A DNA stretch of 64,000 bases from Streptomyces vietnamensis (lineage in GTDB: Bacteria; Actinomycetota; Actinomycetes; Streptomycetales; Streptomycetaceae): assembly GCF_000830005.1 (NCBI RefSeq), contig NZ_CP010407.1:3887001-3951000 (forward strand), given 5' to 3'. Shown piece by piece: positions 8,875 to 16,968 of this stretch. The notes beneath the pieces were generated by a model. The model was not told where the DNA came from. It searched no databases and saw only the letters and a list, made by a program, of their open reading frames with translations. The translations under genes were made by a program, and so were the position numbers. Each line of letters begins with the position of its first letter. Position 1 is the stretch's first letter.

Positions 8875-9067
8875 CGAGGGCCTTCCCGATCACCGACTCC
8901 AGCGCCCCCGAGACCGCCCCGCTGGTCACGATCTTGTAGAGCACGGCGGCGAACGCCGCCGCGGCGATCGTCCCCACCGCGTACTCGGACGTGGTCATCC
9001 CCGCGTCGCGGCGCGCGGCCGCCCGCCGCGCCCGCCACCAATCGCCCAGCCACACCTTGACCGCCAT
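8861..9067 (-). CDS. DUF4244 Flp-pilin-like small membrane protein
   Basis: A 68-residue protein with a basic N-terminus, then DAGMTTSEYAVGTIAAAAFA, which has the Flp-pilin layout: Gly before the processed residue, Glu at position +5, and a hydrophobic helix. It ends in a short hydrophilic tail. Known as DUF4244 in actinobacteria and normally encoded in Tad loci. It is the likely major pilin or pseudopilin of this locus. No prepilin peptidase gene is visible nearby, so processing would need one from elsewhere. Confidence 0.88.
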   Translation of the reverse strand: MAVKVWLGDWWRARRAAARRDAGMTTSEYAVGTIAAAAFAAVLYKIVTSGAVSGALESVIGKALDAPF

Positions 9068-9079
9068 ACCGACCTCCTC

Positions 9080-9174
9080 GTTCCGTGTTCCGTCATGCCG
9101 TCATCGCTTCGACGTGTCATCACGTCGTGTCGTGTCTCGTCGTCATGTCGTGCCGTCGTGTCTCGTCGTCGTGT
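9080..9174. repeat. Low-complexity TCGTCGTGT-rich spacer within the Tad operon
   Basis: About 95 bases between the stop of tadC and the start of the DUF4244 gene, made of degenerate short units around CGTCGTGTC and CGTCATG. It is less G-rich than the flanking genes. No open frame with a good start was seen. It could be a transcript-processing or regulatory spacer separating the export ATPase/platform genes from the pilin genes. Confidence 0.6.
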
Positions 9175-9942
9175 TCATCCGTCCAGCAGTCCCGCCGCGA
9201 GGCCGATCACCACCGGAGCCACTCCCACCGCCAGGAAGGCGGGCAGGAAGCAGAGCCCCACGGGCGCGCTGATCAGCACCTGTGCCCGGCGTGCCCGGGC
9301 CGCCGCCGCGCGGGCGCGGCCGGCGCGCAGGGCGGTCGCGTGCCGGGCGACGGCCTCCGCCGCCGGCGCTCCCGAGGAACCCGCCCGCTCCATGCAGCGG
9401 GCCAGTCCTTCGGCGCCCGGTATCGCGCCGAATCTCCCCCACACCTCGGCCGGTTCGCCGCCGAGCCGCAGTTCGGCGGCCGTGCGGGTCAGGCGCTCGC
9501 CGAGGGGCCCGCCCAGCGACCGGCCCACCGCCTCCGCCGCCGCACCGGGCCCAGCTCCGGAGGCGGCACAGGCCGCCAACAGATCGGCGGCGAGCGGCAG
9601 ATGGCGCGCCGCCTCCTCGTCGCTGGCCGGTGGCGCGGCCTGCCTCATGGCCCGCCACCTCACTCCCGCGGCCGTCAGGGCCCCGGCGCACAGGCCGCCG
9701 ACCCCGCCGGACAGCACCCAGCCGAAGCCGACCCCCACCAAGGGCAGCAGCCAGGGCCCCACCCAGGGCGGCAGCCCGCCCCGGACCTTCCGGGGGCGCG
9801 GTTCCGGCCTCGGGAGAAGGCCTCCGGCCCGCCGCCGCGTCCGGCGCGCCCGCAGTCCGCGCAGCACCTCCAGGACGCCCTGCACGCACAGGGCGGCCGC
9901 CAGGGCCAGGAGGCCCGCCGCCCGAACGACGTCCGGCCTCAT
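9175..9942 (-). CDS. tadC: Type II secretion F-family inner membrane protein (TadC-like)
   Basis: A 255-residue platform protein of the T2SSF/GspF family. It has an N-terminal helix, a helix pair around PWVGPWLLPLVGVGFGWVL, a cytoplasmic stretch with ADLLAACAASGAGP and RMERAGSSGAPAAEAV-like segments typical of TadC, and two C-terminal helices (QVLISAPVGLCFLPAFLAVG onward). It starts at an ATG that overlaps the stop of tadB (ATGA), so the two are translationally coupled and their products are expected to form the membrane platform together. Confidence 0.9.
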   Translation of the reverse strand: MRPDVVRAAGLLALAAALCVQGVLEVLRGLRARRTRRRAGGLLPRPEPRPRKVRGGLPPWVGPWLLPLVGVGFGWVLSGGVGGLCAGALTAAGVRWRAMRQAAPPASDEEAARHLPLAADLLAACAASGAGPGAAAEAVGRSLGGPLGERLTRTAAELRLGGEPAEVWGRFGAIPGAEGLARCMERAGSSGAPAAEAVARHATALRAGRARAAAARARRAQVLISAPVGLCFLPAFLAVGVAPVVIGLAAGLLDG

Positions 9943-10832
9943 GCCCGCTCCCCTCCCCGTACGATCCGCGCGGCCCACCACAGTCCGGCCGCCTCCAGCG
10001 CCCCGCCCACGGCCAGGCAGCCCAGGCCGGCCGGTGTGTGCAGCAGCACCCGCAGCGGGTCGGCGCCCAGGGCGGCGCCGAGGGCGAGCCCGGCCGCCGG
10101 GAGCAGCGCGAGGACCGTCACCGTGGCCCAGGCGCCGGCCAGTTCGGCCCGCAGGCGGTCGCGCTGCTCGTGGTGCTCCCGCAGGGCGGCCTCCAGGCGG
10201 TCGAGCCCGTCGGCCAGGCCCGCGCCTCCGTCGACGGCCACCTGCCAGCAGGCCGCCATGCCCGCGAGCCCGTCGGCGCCGTCCTGCCGGGCCGCCCGCC
10301 GCAGCGCCTCCGGCACGTCCCCGCCGAACCGGGCCGCCGCGAGGACCGGCGCCTCCGCGGCGCCGAGCGCGCCCGTCTCCCTGGCCGCGAAGGACAGTGC
10401 CTGCGCGGGCTGCCAGCCGGCCCTCAGCTCCCCGACGACCGCCCCGCACAGGGCCACCACGCGCTCGGCCCGCGCCTCCCGCTCCTTCCGGCGCCCGGCG
10501 GCCCGCAACCGCCGTCCCACCAGGGGCACCGCGAGCGCCCCCGCCACCAGCGGCAGCGGTGACTCGCCGAGGAGCGCGAGGACTCCCGCCACCGGCAGGC
10601 ACAGCCAGGCGCGCCGCTCCCGCAGCAGGGCCCACCAGCGCGCGGCCACCGCGGGCCACTCCCAGCTGCCGCGGTCGTCGGGAACTCCGCCCGCAAGCAC
10701 CGCTCTTGCCCGGCCCGCACCGCGCCGCCGCTCGGCTGTCCACCACAGGGCGAGCACCGCGCAGAGCGCCGCCGCCCCGTGTGCCGCGCCCCGCATCTGC
10801 ACCAGTTCCGCCGTCACCGCGATCTCTCTCAC
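9939..10832 (-). CDS. tadB: Type II secretion F-family inner membrane protein (TadB-like)
   Basis: A 297-residue TadB-like platform protein. An N-terminal helix is followed by a basic region, a helical T2SSF domain (AGWQPAQALSFAARETGALG, and AACWQVAVDGGAGLADGLDRL, about residues 130-220), and C-terminal helices (WATVTVLALLPAAGLALGAALG). The GTG at 10832 is chosen because it overlaps the TGA of the ATPase gene (GTGA) and has GGAGGGGG upstream. It sits between the ATPase gene and tadC. Confidence 0.9.
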   Translation of the reverse strand: MREIAVTAELVQMRGAAHGAAALCAVLALWWTAERRRGAGRARAVLAGGVPDDRGSWEWPAVAARWWALLRERRAWLCLPVAGVLALLGESPLPLVAGALAVPLVGRRLRAAGRRKEREARAERVVALCGAVVGELRAGWQPAQALSFAARETGALGAAEAPVLAAARFGGDVPEALRRAARQDGADGLAGMAACWQVAVDGGAGLADGLDRLEAALREHHEQRDRLRAELAGAWATVTVLALLPAAGLALGAALGADPLRVLLHTPAGLGCLAVGGALEAAGLWWAARIVRGGERA

Positions 10833-12016
10833 CGCGATCCCCCTCCGATCAGCGACCTCAGCCGCTCCCAGCCCCGCTCCCGCTCGAACCCGGCCGCGCC
10901 CCACCGCAGCGCCGGCACCGTCCGGACCAGACCGTCCCGGTCCCGCTCCAGGACGTGGACCTCGGCGATCCGCCGCCGTCCGTCCCGGTCCCGTACGACG
11001 TGCAGCACCACCGACAGGCCCGCGCCCAGCTGGCTGTGCAGGGCGGCCCGGTCGAGCCCGGCCGCCGTCCCCAGGGCTTCGAGCCGCGCCGGCACGTCCG
11101 CCGCCGTATTGGCGTGGACCGTTCCGCAGCCGCCTTCATGGCCCGTGTTGAGAGCGGCAAGCAGATCCACCGCCTCCCCGCCCCTGACCTCGCCGACGAC
11201 CAGCCGGTCGGGGCGCATCCGCAGCGCCTGCCGGACCAGGTCCCGCAGGGTGACGAGCCCGGCGCCCTCCTGGTTCGCGGGCCGCGCTTCCAGGCGCACC
11301 ACGTGCGGGTGGTCCGGCCGCAGCTCCGCCGAGTCCTCGGCGAGCACGATCCGCTCCCGCTCCCCCACCAGCCCCAGGAGCGAGGCGAGGAGCGTGGTCT
11401 TGCCCGTCCCGGTGCCGCCACTGACGAGGTACGACACGCGGGCGTCGATCAGGGCCCGCAGGATCGGGGCGCCGTCCGGCGGCACGGTGCCCGCCGCGAC
11501 CAGCTCCTCCAGGGAGAAGGCGCGGGGGCGGACCACCCGAAGCGACAGGCAGGTCGAGCCGACCGCGACCGGCGGCAGCACCGCGTGCATCCGGGTGCCG
11601 TCGGGGAGCCGGGCGTCGACCCAGGGCCGGGCGTCGTCGAGCCTGCGTCCGGCCACCGCCGCGAGCCGTTGCGCGAGGCGGCGGACGGCGGTGGCGTCGG
11701 GGAAGGCCACCGGGGCCCGTTCGAGACCGGTTCCCCGGTCCACCCACACCCGGTCGGGTGCGGAGACCAGGACGTCGGTGACCGCCGGGTCGGCGAGCAG
11801 CGGCTCCAGCGGACCGGTGCCGATCAGCTCACACCTCAACTCCTCGGCCGCCCCGAGGACTTCCGCATCGCCCAGGAGTCTTCCCTGGGCGCGCAGCGCC
11901 GCCGCCACGCGCGCCGGGGTGGGCTCGGCCCCGCTCGCCGCGAGCCGCTGCCGCACGGCGTCGAGGAGCCCCGCTCCGCCACCCTCGCTCCAAGCCGCGC
12001 CCCCTGTCCCGGTCAT
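10829..12016 (-). CDS. tadA: TadA/CpaF-family secretion ATPase
   Basis: A 395-residue type II/IV secretion ATPase that powers pilus assembly or secretion. Walker A is GGTGTGKTT (about residues 200-208), the Asp box is VLAEDSAELR, and Walker B lies around PDRLVVGEVRGGEA, with CGTVHANTAADVPARLEAL as the His-containing sensor region. The N-terminal all-alpha segment before residue 70 is short, as in actinobacterial CpaF proteins. The ATG overlaps the stop of the CpaE-like gene by 4 bases. Confidence 0.95.
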   Translation of the reverse strand: MTGTGGAAWSEGGGAGLLDAVRQRLAASGAEPTPARVAAALRAQGRLLGDAEVLGAAEELRCELIGTGPLEPLLADPAVTDVLVSAPDRVWVDRGTGLERAPVAFPDATAVRRLAQRLAAVAGRRLDDARPWVDARLPDGTRMHAVLPPVAVGSTCLSLRVVRPRAFSLEELVAAGTVPPDGAPILRALIDARVSYLVSGGTGTGKTTLLASLLGLVGERERIVLAEDSAELRPDHPHVVRLEARPANQEGAGLVTLRDLVRQALRMRPDRLVVGEVRGGEAVDLLAALNTGHEGGCGTVHANTAADVPARLEALGTAAGLDRAALHSQLGAGLSVVLHVVRDRDGRRRIAEVHVLERDRDGLVRTVPALRWGAAGFERERGWERLRSLIGGGSR

Positions 12017-13134
12017 GCCGGACCACCGGGCACGAGAGCGCGCTCCCAGAAGGCGGTGCAGAACCGGCCGAGGGGGCCCCGGGGCTCGGCGCCCGGCGGC
12101 ATTCCCGCGTCCTGGTCGGCCACGATCCCCGGGTCGTAAGGGAGTTCACCGGCGAGCGGCAGCCGCAGCGCGTCGGCTACCCACCGCTCGTCGAGCCCCG
12201 CCGCGTACGGCCCGCGGACCACGGCGCGCAGGTCGCGCACGGCCGGTCCGATCGTCGAGACCATCCGGTGCGCGGCCGCAACGGCCCTCAACTCCCCGGG
12301 AACGACGAGCAGTCCGAGGTCGAGCTGCGCCAGGGCCTCGACGGCCGACGGGTCGGCGCCGCGCGGCAGGTCCACCACGACGACCCCGCCCCGGCGCCGC
12401 GCGGCGGCGAGCACGGACCGCACGGCCTCGGGCGGCATCGGCGCCGCCGGGTCCCGGCCCCAGCTGAGCACCCGGACCCCGCGCACCGACGGCAGGGACT
12501 CCTCCAGGGCGCCGCCGGCCAGGCGGCCCTTCGAGGTGGCGAAGTCGGGCCATCGCCTGCCCTCCTCGCGCTCGCCGCCGAGCAACACGTCGAGCCCTCC
12601 GCCCAGCGGGTCGCCGTCGACGAGCAGCGTGCGGTGCCCGGCCCTCGCGGCGGCCAGCGCGAGACCGCAGGCCAGGGTGGAGGCCCCCGCGCCGCCCCGG
12701 CCGCCGACGACGCCGACGGTCAGCGCCGGCCTGTCCGCGCCCTCGGCCGCGTCGGCGAGGCGGTCGACGAGAAGGCTCTCGGCGGCCGGGAGGCTCAGTA
12801 CGCTCTCCGCGCCGATCTCCACCGCAAGCCGCCACAGCTCCGGATCGTCCCGGTCACGGCCGACGAGGAGGGTCCCCGGCCGGCGCGCCGCCCCCCGGCA
12901 GCGGGCGGCGGCGTCGTCGCCGACCAGGACGAGCGGCGGGTCGGTCCAGCTCGCCCGCCGCTCCGGCACCCGGTGGTGCACCTCGGGCTCGACCCCGGCC
13001 GCGGCGCAGAGCCGCAGGAGGTCGTCGAGCAGCCCGAGGTCCTCGGTGACGATCAGCGGCCCGCCCCGGCGCGGCCCTTCCGCCGCCGAACCGCATGTCG
13101 TCCCCCTGGCCCCGGAAGTCCTGGATGTCTCCAC
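12013..13134 (-). CDS. ssd: CpaE/TadZ-like septum-site protein (Ssd family)
   Basis: A 373-residue MinD-superfamily protein that heads the Tad-like operon; the mycobacterial relative Rv3660c is called Ssd. The first 120 residues are receiver-like (LIVTEDLGLLDDLLRL, and a strand ending in VLVGDD). The ATPase fold begins at TVGVVGGRGGAGASTLACG. Both Walker A lysines are missing (Arg and Ala take their places), as in TadZ/CpaE pseudo-ATPases, so it probably acts as a polar or septal localiser rather than an active ATPase. LLVDGDPLGGGLD is the switch region. The GTG start has GAGAGGGG upstream and faces a long divergent promoter region. Confidence 0.85.
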   Translation of the reverse strand: METSRTSGARGTTCGSAAEGPRRGGPLIVTEDLGLLDDLLRLCAAAGVEPEVHHRVPERRASWTDPPLVLVGDDAAARCRGAARRPGTLLVGRDRDDPELWRLAVEIGAESVLSLPAAESLLVDRLADAAEGADRPALTVGVVGGRGGAGASTLACGLALAAARAGHRTLLVDGDPLGGGLDVLLGGEREEGRRWPDFATSKGRLAGGALEESLPSVRGVRVLSWGRDPAAPMPPEAVRSVLAAARRRGGVVVVDLPRGADPSAVEALAQLDLGLLVVPGELRAVAAAHRMVSTIGPAVRDLRAVVRGPYAAGLDERWVADALRLPLAGELPYDPGIVADQDAGMPPGAEPRGPLGRFCTAFWERALVPGGPA

Positions 13135-13380
13135 GGTGCACGCCCCTCTCGTGATTCCTGCCGTCCGCGAACTTCGCGACAGGAATCACCGTGGAGGCAT
13201 CTCGGAAATCGTGCCGATCTTGCCGAAAAACTGTGGATAAGCGAGGAGCTGTGAATAACTTCGCCACTCCTCCGGGGACTGTCCGGAACGCAGCCCGCCG
13301 ATTACTGTGAGTGATGAATCGAGTGCCGGGCGGGGCCTCGATCAGCCCGTGACCGATGAACGGAAGGAAGGGAGCGAGCG
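13135..13380. other. Divergent intergenic region upstream of the Tad-like operon
   Basis: Together with the next features this forms a 449-base gap between the Tad-like operon and the HAD hydrolase gene. It is more A/T-rich than the surroundings (for example the stretch around 13220-13275, with several TGTGGATAA/TGTGAATAA-like steps) and probably holds the promoter of the Tad-like operon. I see no confident -35/-10 pair. Confidence 0.5.
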
Positions 13381-13512
13381 ATGGCACGCAGGGCCAAAAC
13401 GGCTCCGGACATGCGACGACCCCCGCCGGGGGGGAGAGCGGGGGTCGTCTCTCCGGCCGACTCGGGGGGGGAGGAGCCGGACCGGGTTAGCACGGTCGCG
13501 AACGATCCGTGA
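13381..13512 (+). CDS. Possible 43-residue small protein
   Basis: A short open frame starting MARRAKTAPDMRRPPP and ending in TVANDP. Its ATG has an excellent ribosome site, AAGGAAGGGAG, 6 bases away. A strong hairpin (13415-13449) lies inside the frame. The product is basic then acidic, with no membrane segment. I recognise no family. It could be a real small gene, a leader peptide for the HAD gene that starts 71 bases later, or chance. Confidence 0.3.
   Translation: MARRAKTAPDMRRPPPGGRAGVVSPADSGGEEPDRVSTVANDP
13415..13449. other. Strong hairpin (11-bp stem, GACGACCCCCG)
   Basis: Perfect inverted repeat of 11 bp with a 13-base G-rich loop, ahead of the HAD gene and inside the candidate small frame. 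It has no T-tract. It could be a terminator for a short upstream transcript or an attenuator-like leader structure. Confidence 0.5.
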
Positions 13513-13583
13513 CTTCCATGGTGTACCCGAGAGCCTTCTCAGGCAAACCCACGCGCCCGAGCGTACGCCGAATGGTGGCACCT

Positions 13584-14450
13584 ATGCTCGGGCTCGTGGA
13601 AAACCACTCCTTGCCGCGCACAGCCGCCTTCTTTGACCTGGACAAGACGGTCATTGCGAAGTCATCGACGCTGACCTTCAGCAAGTCCTTCTACCGGGGC
13701 GGACTGATCAGCCGCCGCGCCGCCCTGCGGACGGCCTACATCCAGTTCGTCTTCCTGGCGGGTGGAGCCGATCACGACCAGATGGAGCGGATGCGTGAAT
13801 ATCTTTCCGCGCTCTGCAAAGGCTGGAACGTCGCCCAGGTGAAGGAGCTCGTCGCCGAGACCCTTCACGATCTGATCGACCCGATCATCTACGACGAAGC
13901 GGCCTCCCTCATCGAGGAACACCACGCCGCCGGCCGCGACGTCGTGATCGTCTCGACCTCCGGTGCCGAGGTGGTCGAGCCGATCGGCGAGATGCTCGGT
14001 GCCGACCGGGTCGTCGCCACCCGGATGGTGGTCGGCGAGGACGGATGCTTCACCGGGGAGGTGGAGTACTACGCCTACGGGCCGACGAAGGCGGAGGCGG
14101 TCCGGGAGCTCGCGGAGTCGGAGGGCTACGACCTCTCGCGCTGCTACGCGTACAGCGATTCGGCGACCGACATCCCCATGCTGGAGGCCGTCGGCCACCC
14201 GTACGCGGTCAACCCCGACCGGACGCTGCGCCGTGAGGCCGTGGCCCGGGAGTGGCCCGTTCTCGCCTTCGAGAAGCCGGTGCGGCTCAAGCAGCGGCTG
14301 CCCGAATTCCGGATGCCGCCCCGCCCCACGCTCGTCGCCGCGGCGGCGGTGGGAGCGGCAGCCGTCGGGGCCGGGCTCGTCTGGTACGCGGCCCGGCGCC
14401 GGCAAGCCGCCCTCACCGAGCGTCTCGCCGGGGACTTTGCCCGAATTTGA
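13584..14450 (+). CDS. HAD-IB family phosphatase (SerB-like) with C-terminal membrane helix
   Basis: A 288-residue haloacid dehalogenase-like hydrolase of subfamily IB. The nucleophile motif FFDLDKT lies near residue 17-22, motif II is VIVSTSG, and motif III/IV is SDSATDIPMLEAVG. The cap between motifs I and II is helical, as in SerB-like enzymes. After the catalytic domain the protein ends with a hydrophobic helix (TLVAAAAVGAAAVGAGLVWY) and a basic tail, so it is probably anchored to the inner face of the membrane. Upstream in-frame starts at 13509 and 13518 exist, but none has a clear ribosome site; 13584 begins just before the conserved sequence. The substrate is unknown. Confidence 0.88.
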   Translation: MLGLVENHSLPRTAAFFDLDKTVIAKSSTLTFSKSFYRGGLISRRAALRTAYIQFVFLAGGADHDQMERMREYLSALCKGWNVAQVKELVAETLHDLIDPIIYDEAASLIEEHHAAGRDVVIVSTSGAEVVEPIGEMLGADRVVATRMVVGEDGCFTGEVEYYAYGPTKAEAVRELAESEGYDLSRCYAYSDSATDIPMLEAVGHPYAVNPDRTLRREAVAREWPVLAFEKPVRLKQRLPEFRMPPRPTLVAAAAVGAAAVGAGLVWYAARRRQAALTERLAGDFARI

Positions 14451-14820
14451 GCAATCGTCCGAGAAGCGGATCCAGCACTTTCGCTTCCACCCGGACAGGA
14501 GTAGAAAGGAATCAGGCCCGCGAGACCGAGGACATCCGAGAGGATCACCTGTTGAGCATGAAGGCCCCACGGACCTAGCACTGAAACCGGGCACCCACGC
14601 GACGTCGACCCGTCGATTACGGGCCAGCCGCACCAGGCCACGGGCAAAGATCCCGGCCTGATGGGCACATATCGAGGACGCTTGGTAACTGGGTGGACGT
14701 GCCAGCGGCGGTACCAGGATTGGTGCCGCCGCAACCCATTTCCGGACCCGGCCGGACCCGACCGGGCCGACACGGGACATGACCAGGGCGACACGAGAGC
14801 CGCCCAGGCCCTCACGAAAG
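14451..14820. other. Gene-free stretch after the HAD gene
   Basis: About 370 bases with no frame that looks coding on either strand and no tRNA-like fold that I can make. Base composition is mixed, with a somewhat lower G+C part near 14500-14700. It runs into the tandem repeats at 14821. Confidence 0.5.
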
Positions 14821-15027
14821 CCGACCTCCGGTGACGACCCTCCCCAGCCGGACCCGGCGGCGGCCATCCCAGCCAGCGCCCGGTGACCGCCATCCCAGCC
14901 GACCTCCGGTGACGACTCTCCCTAGTCGGGCCCGGTGACGGCCATCCCAGCCGACCCCCGGTGACGACCCTCCCCAGTCGGACCCGGCGGCGGCCATCTC
15001 AGCCGGCACCCAGTGACGGCCCTCCCC
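14821..15027. repeat. Imperfect 52-bp/26-bp tandem repeat array
   Basis: Three copies of a 52-bp unit built around CCGACCTCCGGTGACGACCC and GGCGGCCATCCCAG, with a single 26-bp half unit between the first and second and a partial unit at the end. The array stops about 10 bases before the 3' end of the minus-strand Fic-like gene. Confidence 0.85.
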
Positions 15028-15036
15028 GGAGGTCTC

Positions 15037-15879
15037 TCAGGCGGCGCCGCGCTGGAGGGCCTCGCAGACGGCCGTCGACTCCCGGACCCCCAGTTCGACC
15101 GAGCGCCCGCAGTGTGCGATCCAGGCGCCCATGCCCTCCGGGGTGCCCGACAGGTACCCCTCGAAGGCGGCCAGGTACGCGGCCCGCCCCTGCTCCGCGT
15201 GGCCGACCTCGGCCGGGCAGATCGCCTTGGGGTCGAGGCCGCTGCCGACCAGCGCGATCCGCTCCGCCGCCCGCGCGACCAGACCGTTGTACGAGGTGAA
15301 CGGGCGCAGTGCGAGCAGCTCGCCGTGCACCACGGCGGCCGTCACGAGCGCCGGGGCCTCGCTGCCCGCGACGATCAGCTCGGCGAGGCCGTCGAGCCGC
15401 CCCGCGACCTCGGCGGGCGTCGGCAGCGGGGCGTCGATCAGCGGTTCGTCGACCGTCTCGCCGTCCAGCCGGGGCCGGCCCACGGAGTCGCCGACGCCGG
15501 TGCCGCCCGGGACACCCGCGTCCCCGGCCGCGACCAGGTGGAGCCGGGCGAGCACGCGCAGCGGGGACTGGCGCCAGATGGAGAGCAGCTGCCCGGCCTC
15601 GGCGCCGAGGCGCAGGGCGGCACCGACCGTGCGGGCCTCGGCGTCGGCGCTGAAGTCGGTGCGGCGGCGGACCTCTTCCAGGGCCCAGTCGGCCCCGGAC
15701 AGGGCGGCCGAGCCGCGCGCGCCGCGCAGGGCCGCCTCGGAGGAGATCTCGTTGCTGCGGCGGCGCATCACGCGGTGGCCGTAGACCCGGTCGACGGCCT
15801 TGCGTACGGAGTCCACCGCTTCGGCGACGCCCGGCAGGGAGCCGAGGGCGGCCAAGGGGTCAGAGGCGTGCGTACTCAT
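15037..15879 (-). CDS. Fic-fold protein with degenerate active site
   Basis: A 280-residue protein conserved in streptomycetes and sometimes annotated as an oxidoreductase. The helical layout matches Fic/DOC proteins: a LRVLARLHLVAAG helix, then PTPAEVAGRLDGLAE, then HGELLALRPFTSYNGLVAR (about residues 185-203). That last stretch aligns with the Fic loop HPFxDGNGRxxR, but the catalytic His is Arg192, the acidic residue is Ser, the first Gly is Tyr and the first Arg is Leu. AMP transfer by the usual mechanism is therefore unlikely. The ATG at 15879 has no ribosome site, but TAGCCT lies 8 bases upstream, suggesting a leaderless transcript. The gene is divergent from the CooC-like ATPase gene. 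Confidence 0.75.
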   Translation of the reverse strand: MSTHASDPLAALGSLPGVAEAVDSVRKAVDRVYGHRVMRRRSNEISSEAALRGARGSAALSGADWALEEVRRRTDFSADAEARTVGAALRLGAEAGQLLSIWRQSPLRVLARLHLVAAGDAGVPGGTGVGDSVGRPRLDGETVDEPLIDAPLPTPAEVAGRLDGLAELIVAGSEAPALVTAAVVHGELLALRPFTSYNGLVARAAERIALVGSGLDPKAICPAEVGHAEQGRAAYLAAFEGYLSGTPEGMGAWIAHCGRSVELGVRESTAVCEALQRGAA

Positions 15880-15981
15880 AAGTAGGGAGGCTACGCGCCC
15901 CGGGGGCCCGCCCCACGTTGGAGTGGTCTTCTTCACGCAGCTTGACCACGGGCCGCTGTCGTGCCGCTACCCTAGGTGAAC

Positions 15982-16968
15982 ATGAAGATCGCTTTCGTGG
16001 GGAAGGGCGGCAGCGGCAAGACCACGCTGTCCTCGCTCTTCATCCGTCACCTCGCCGCCAACGAAGCACCGGTCGTCGCCGTCGACGCCGACATCAACCA
16101 GCACCTGGGCGCCGCGCTCGGTCTGCCCGAGGCGGAGGCCGCCGCGCTGCCCGCGATGGGCGCGCACCTGCCGCTCATCAAGGAGTACCTGCGGGGCAGC
16201 AACCCGCGGATCGCCTCCGCCGACACGATGATCAAGACGACGCCGCCCGGGGAGGGTTCGCGGCTGCTGCGGGTCCGCGAGGACAACCCGGTGTACGAGG
16301 CGTGCGCGCGGGCGGTGCCGCTCGACGACGGCGCGGTCCGGCTGATGGCGACCGGCCCCTTCACGGAGTCGGATCTCGGGGTCTCCTGCTACCACTCGAA
16401 GGTCGGCGCGGTGGAGCTGTGCCTCAACCACCTGGTCGACGGGGCCGACGAGTACGTGGTCGTCGACATGACGGCGGGTTCGGACTCCTTCGCCTCCGGC
16501 CTCTTCACCCGCTTCGACATGACGTTCCTGGTCGCCGAGCCGACCCGCAAGGGCGTCTCGGTCTACCGCCAGTACAAGGAGTACGCGCGGGACTTCGGCG
16601 TGGCGCTGAAGGTCGTCGGCAACAAGGTGCAGGGCCGGGACGACCTCGACTTCCTGCGCGAGGAGGTGGGCGAGGACCTGCTGGTGACGGTGGGCCACTC
16701 GGACTGGGTCCGCGCGATGGAGAAGGGCCGCCCGCCCCGCTTCGAACTCCTGGAGGCGGAGAACCGCATGGCGCTCCAGGCCCTCCAGGACGCGGCGGAC
16801 GACTCGTACGCCCACCGCGACTGGGAGCGCTACACGCGCCAGATGGTCCACTTCCACCTGCGCAACGCGGAGAGCTGGGGCAACGCCAAAACCGGGGCCG
16901 ACCTGGCGGCGCAGGTCGACCCCGGGTTCGTGTTGTCCGAAGGGCTCAGTGCCGTGCAGCCGGCTTAG
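15982..16968 (+). CDS. CooC/MinD-family ATP-binding protein
   Basis: A 328-residue P-loop ATPase of the SIMIBI class. It opens with MKIAFVGKGGSGKTTLSSLF, a deviant Walker A with the signature Lys, followed by VVAVDADINQHLG (switch I) and YVVVDMTAGSDSFASGL (Walker B). CooC proteins load nickel into CO dehydrogenase, but no such enzyme is near, so the partner is unknown. A GTG six bases upstream (15976) is in frame; the ATG is preferred because TACCCT ends 8 bases before it, consistent with a leaderless transcript. The last 23 bases overlap the opposing lipoprotein gene. Confidence 0.85.
   Translation: MKIAFVGKGGSGKTTLSSLFIRHLAANEAPVVAVDADINQHLGAALGLPEAEAAALPAMGAHLPLIKEYLRGSNPRIASADTMIKTTPPGEGSRLLRVREDNPVYEACARAVPLDDGAVRLMATGPFTESDLGVSCYHSKVGAVELCLNHLVDGADEYVVVDMTAGSDSFASGLFTRFDMTFLVAEPTRKGVSVYRQYKEYARDFGVALKVVGNKVQGRDDLDFLREEVGEDLLVTVGHSDWVRAMEKGRPPRFELLEAENRMALQALQDAADDSYAHRDWERYTRQMVHFHLRNAESWGNAKTGADLAAQVDPGFVLSEGLSAVQPA

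Noticed and set aside
15982..16968. Carbon monoxide dehydrogenase accessory locus
   Set aside because: Only a CooC-like ATPase is present; no dehydrogenase subunits or other maturation genes are near.
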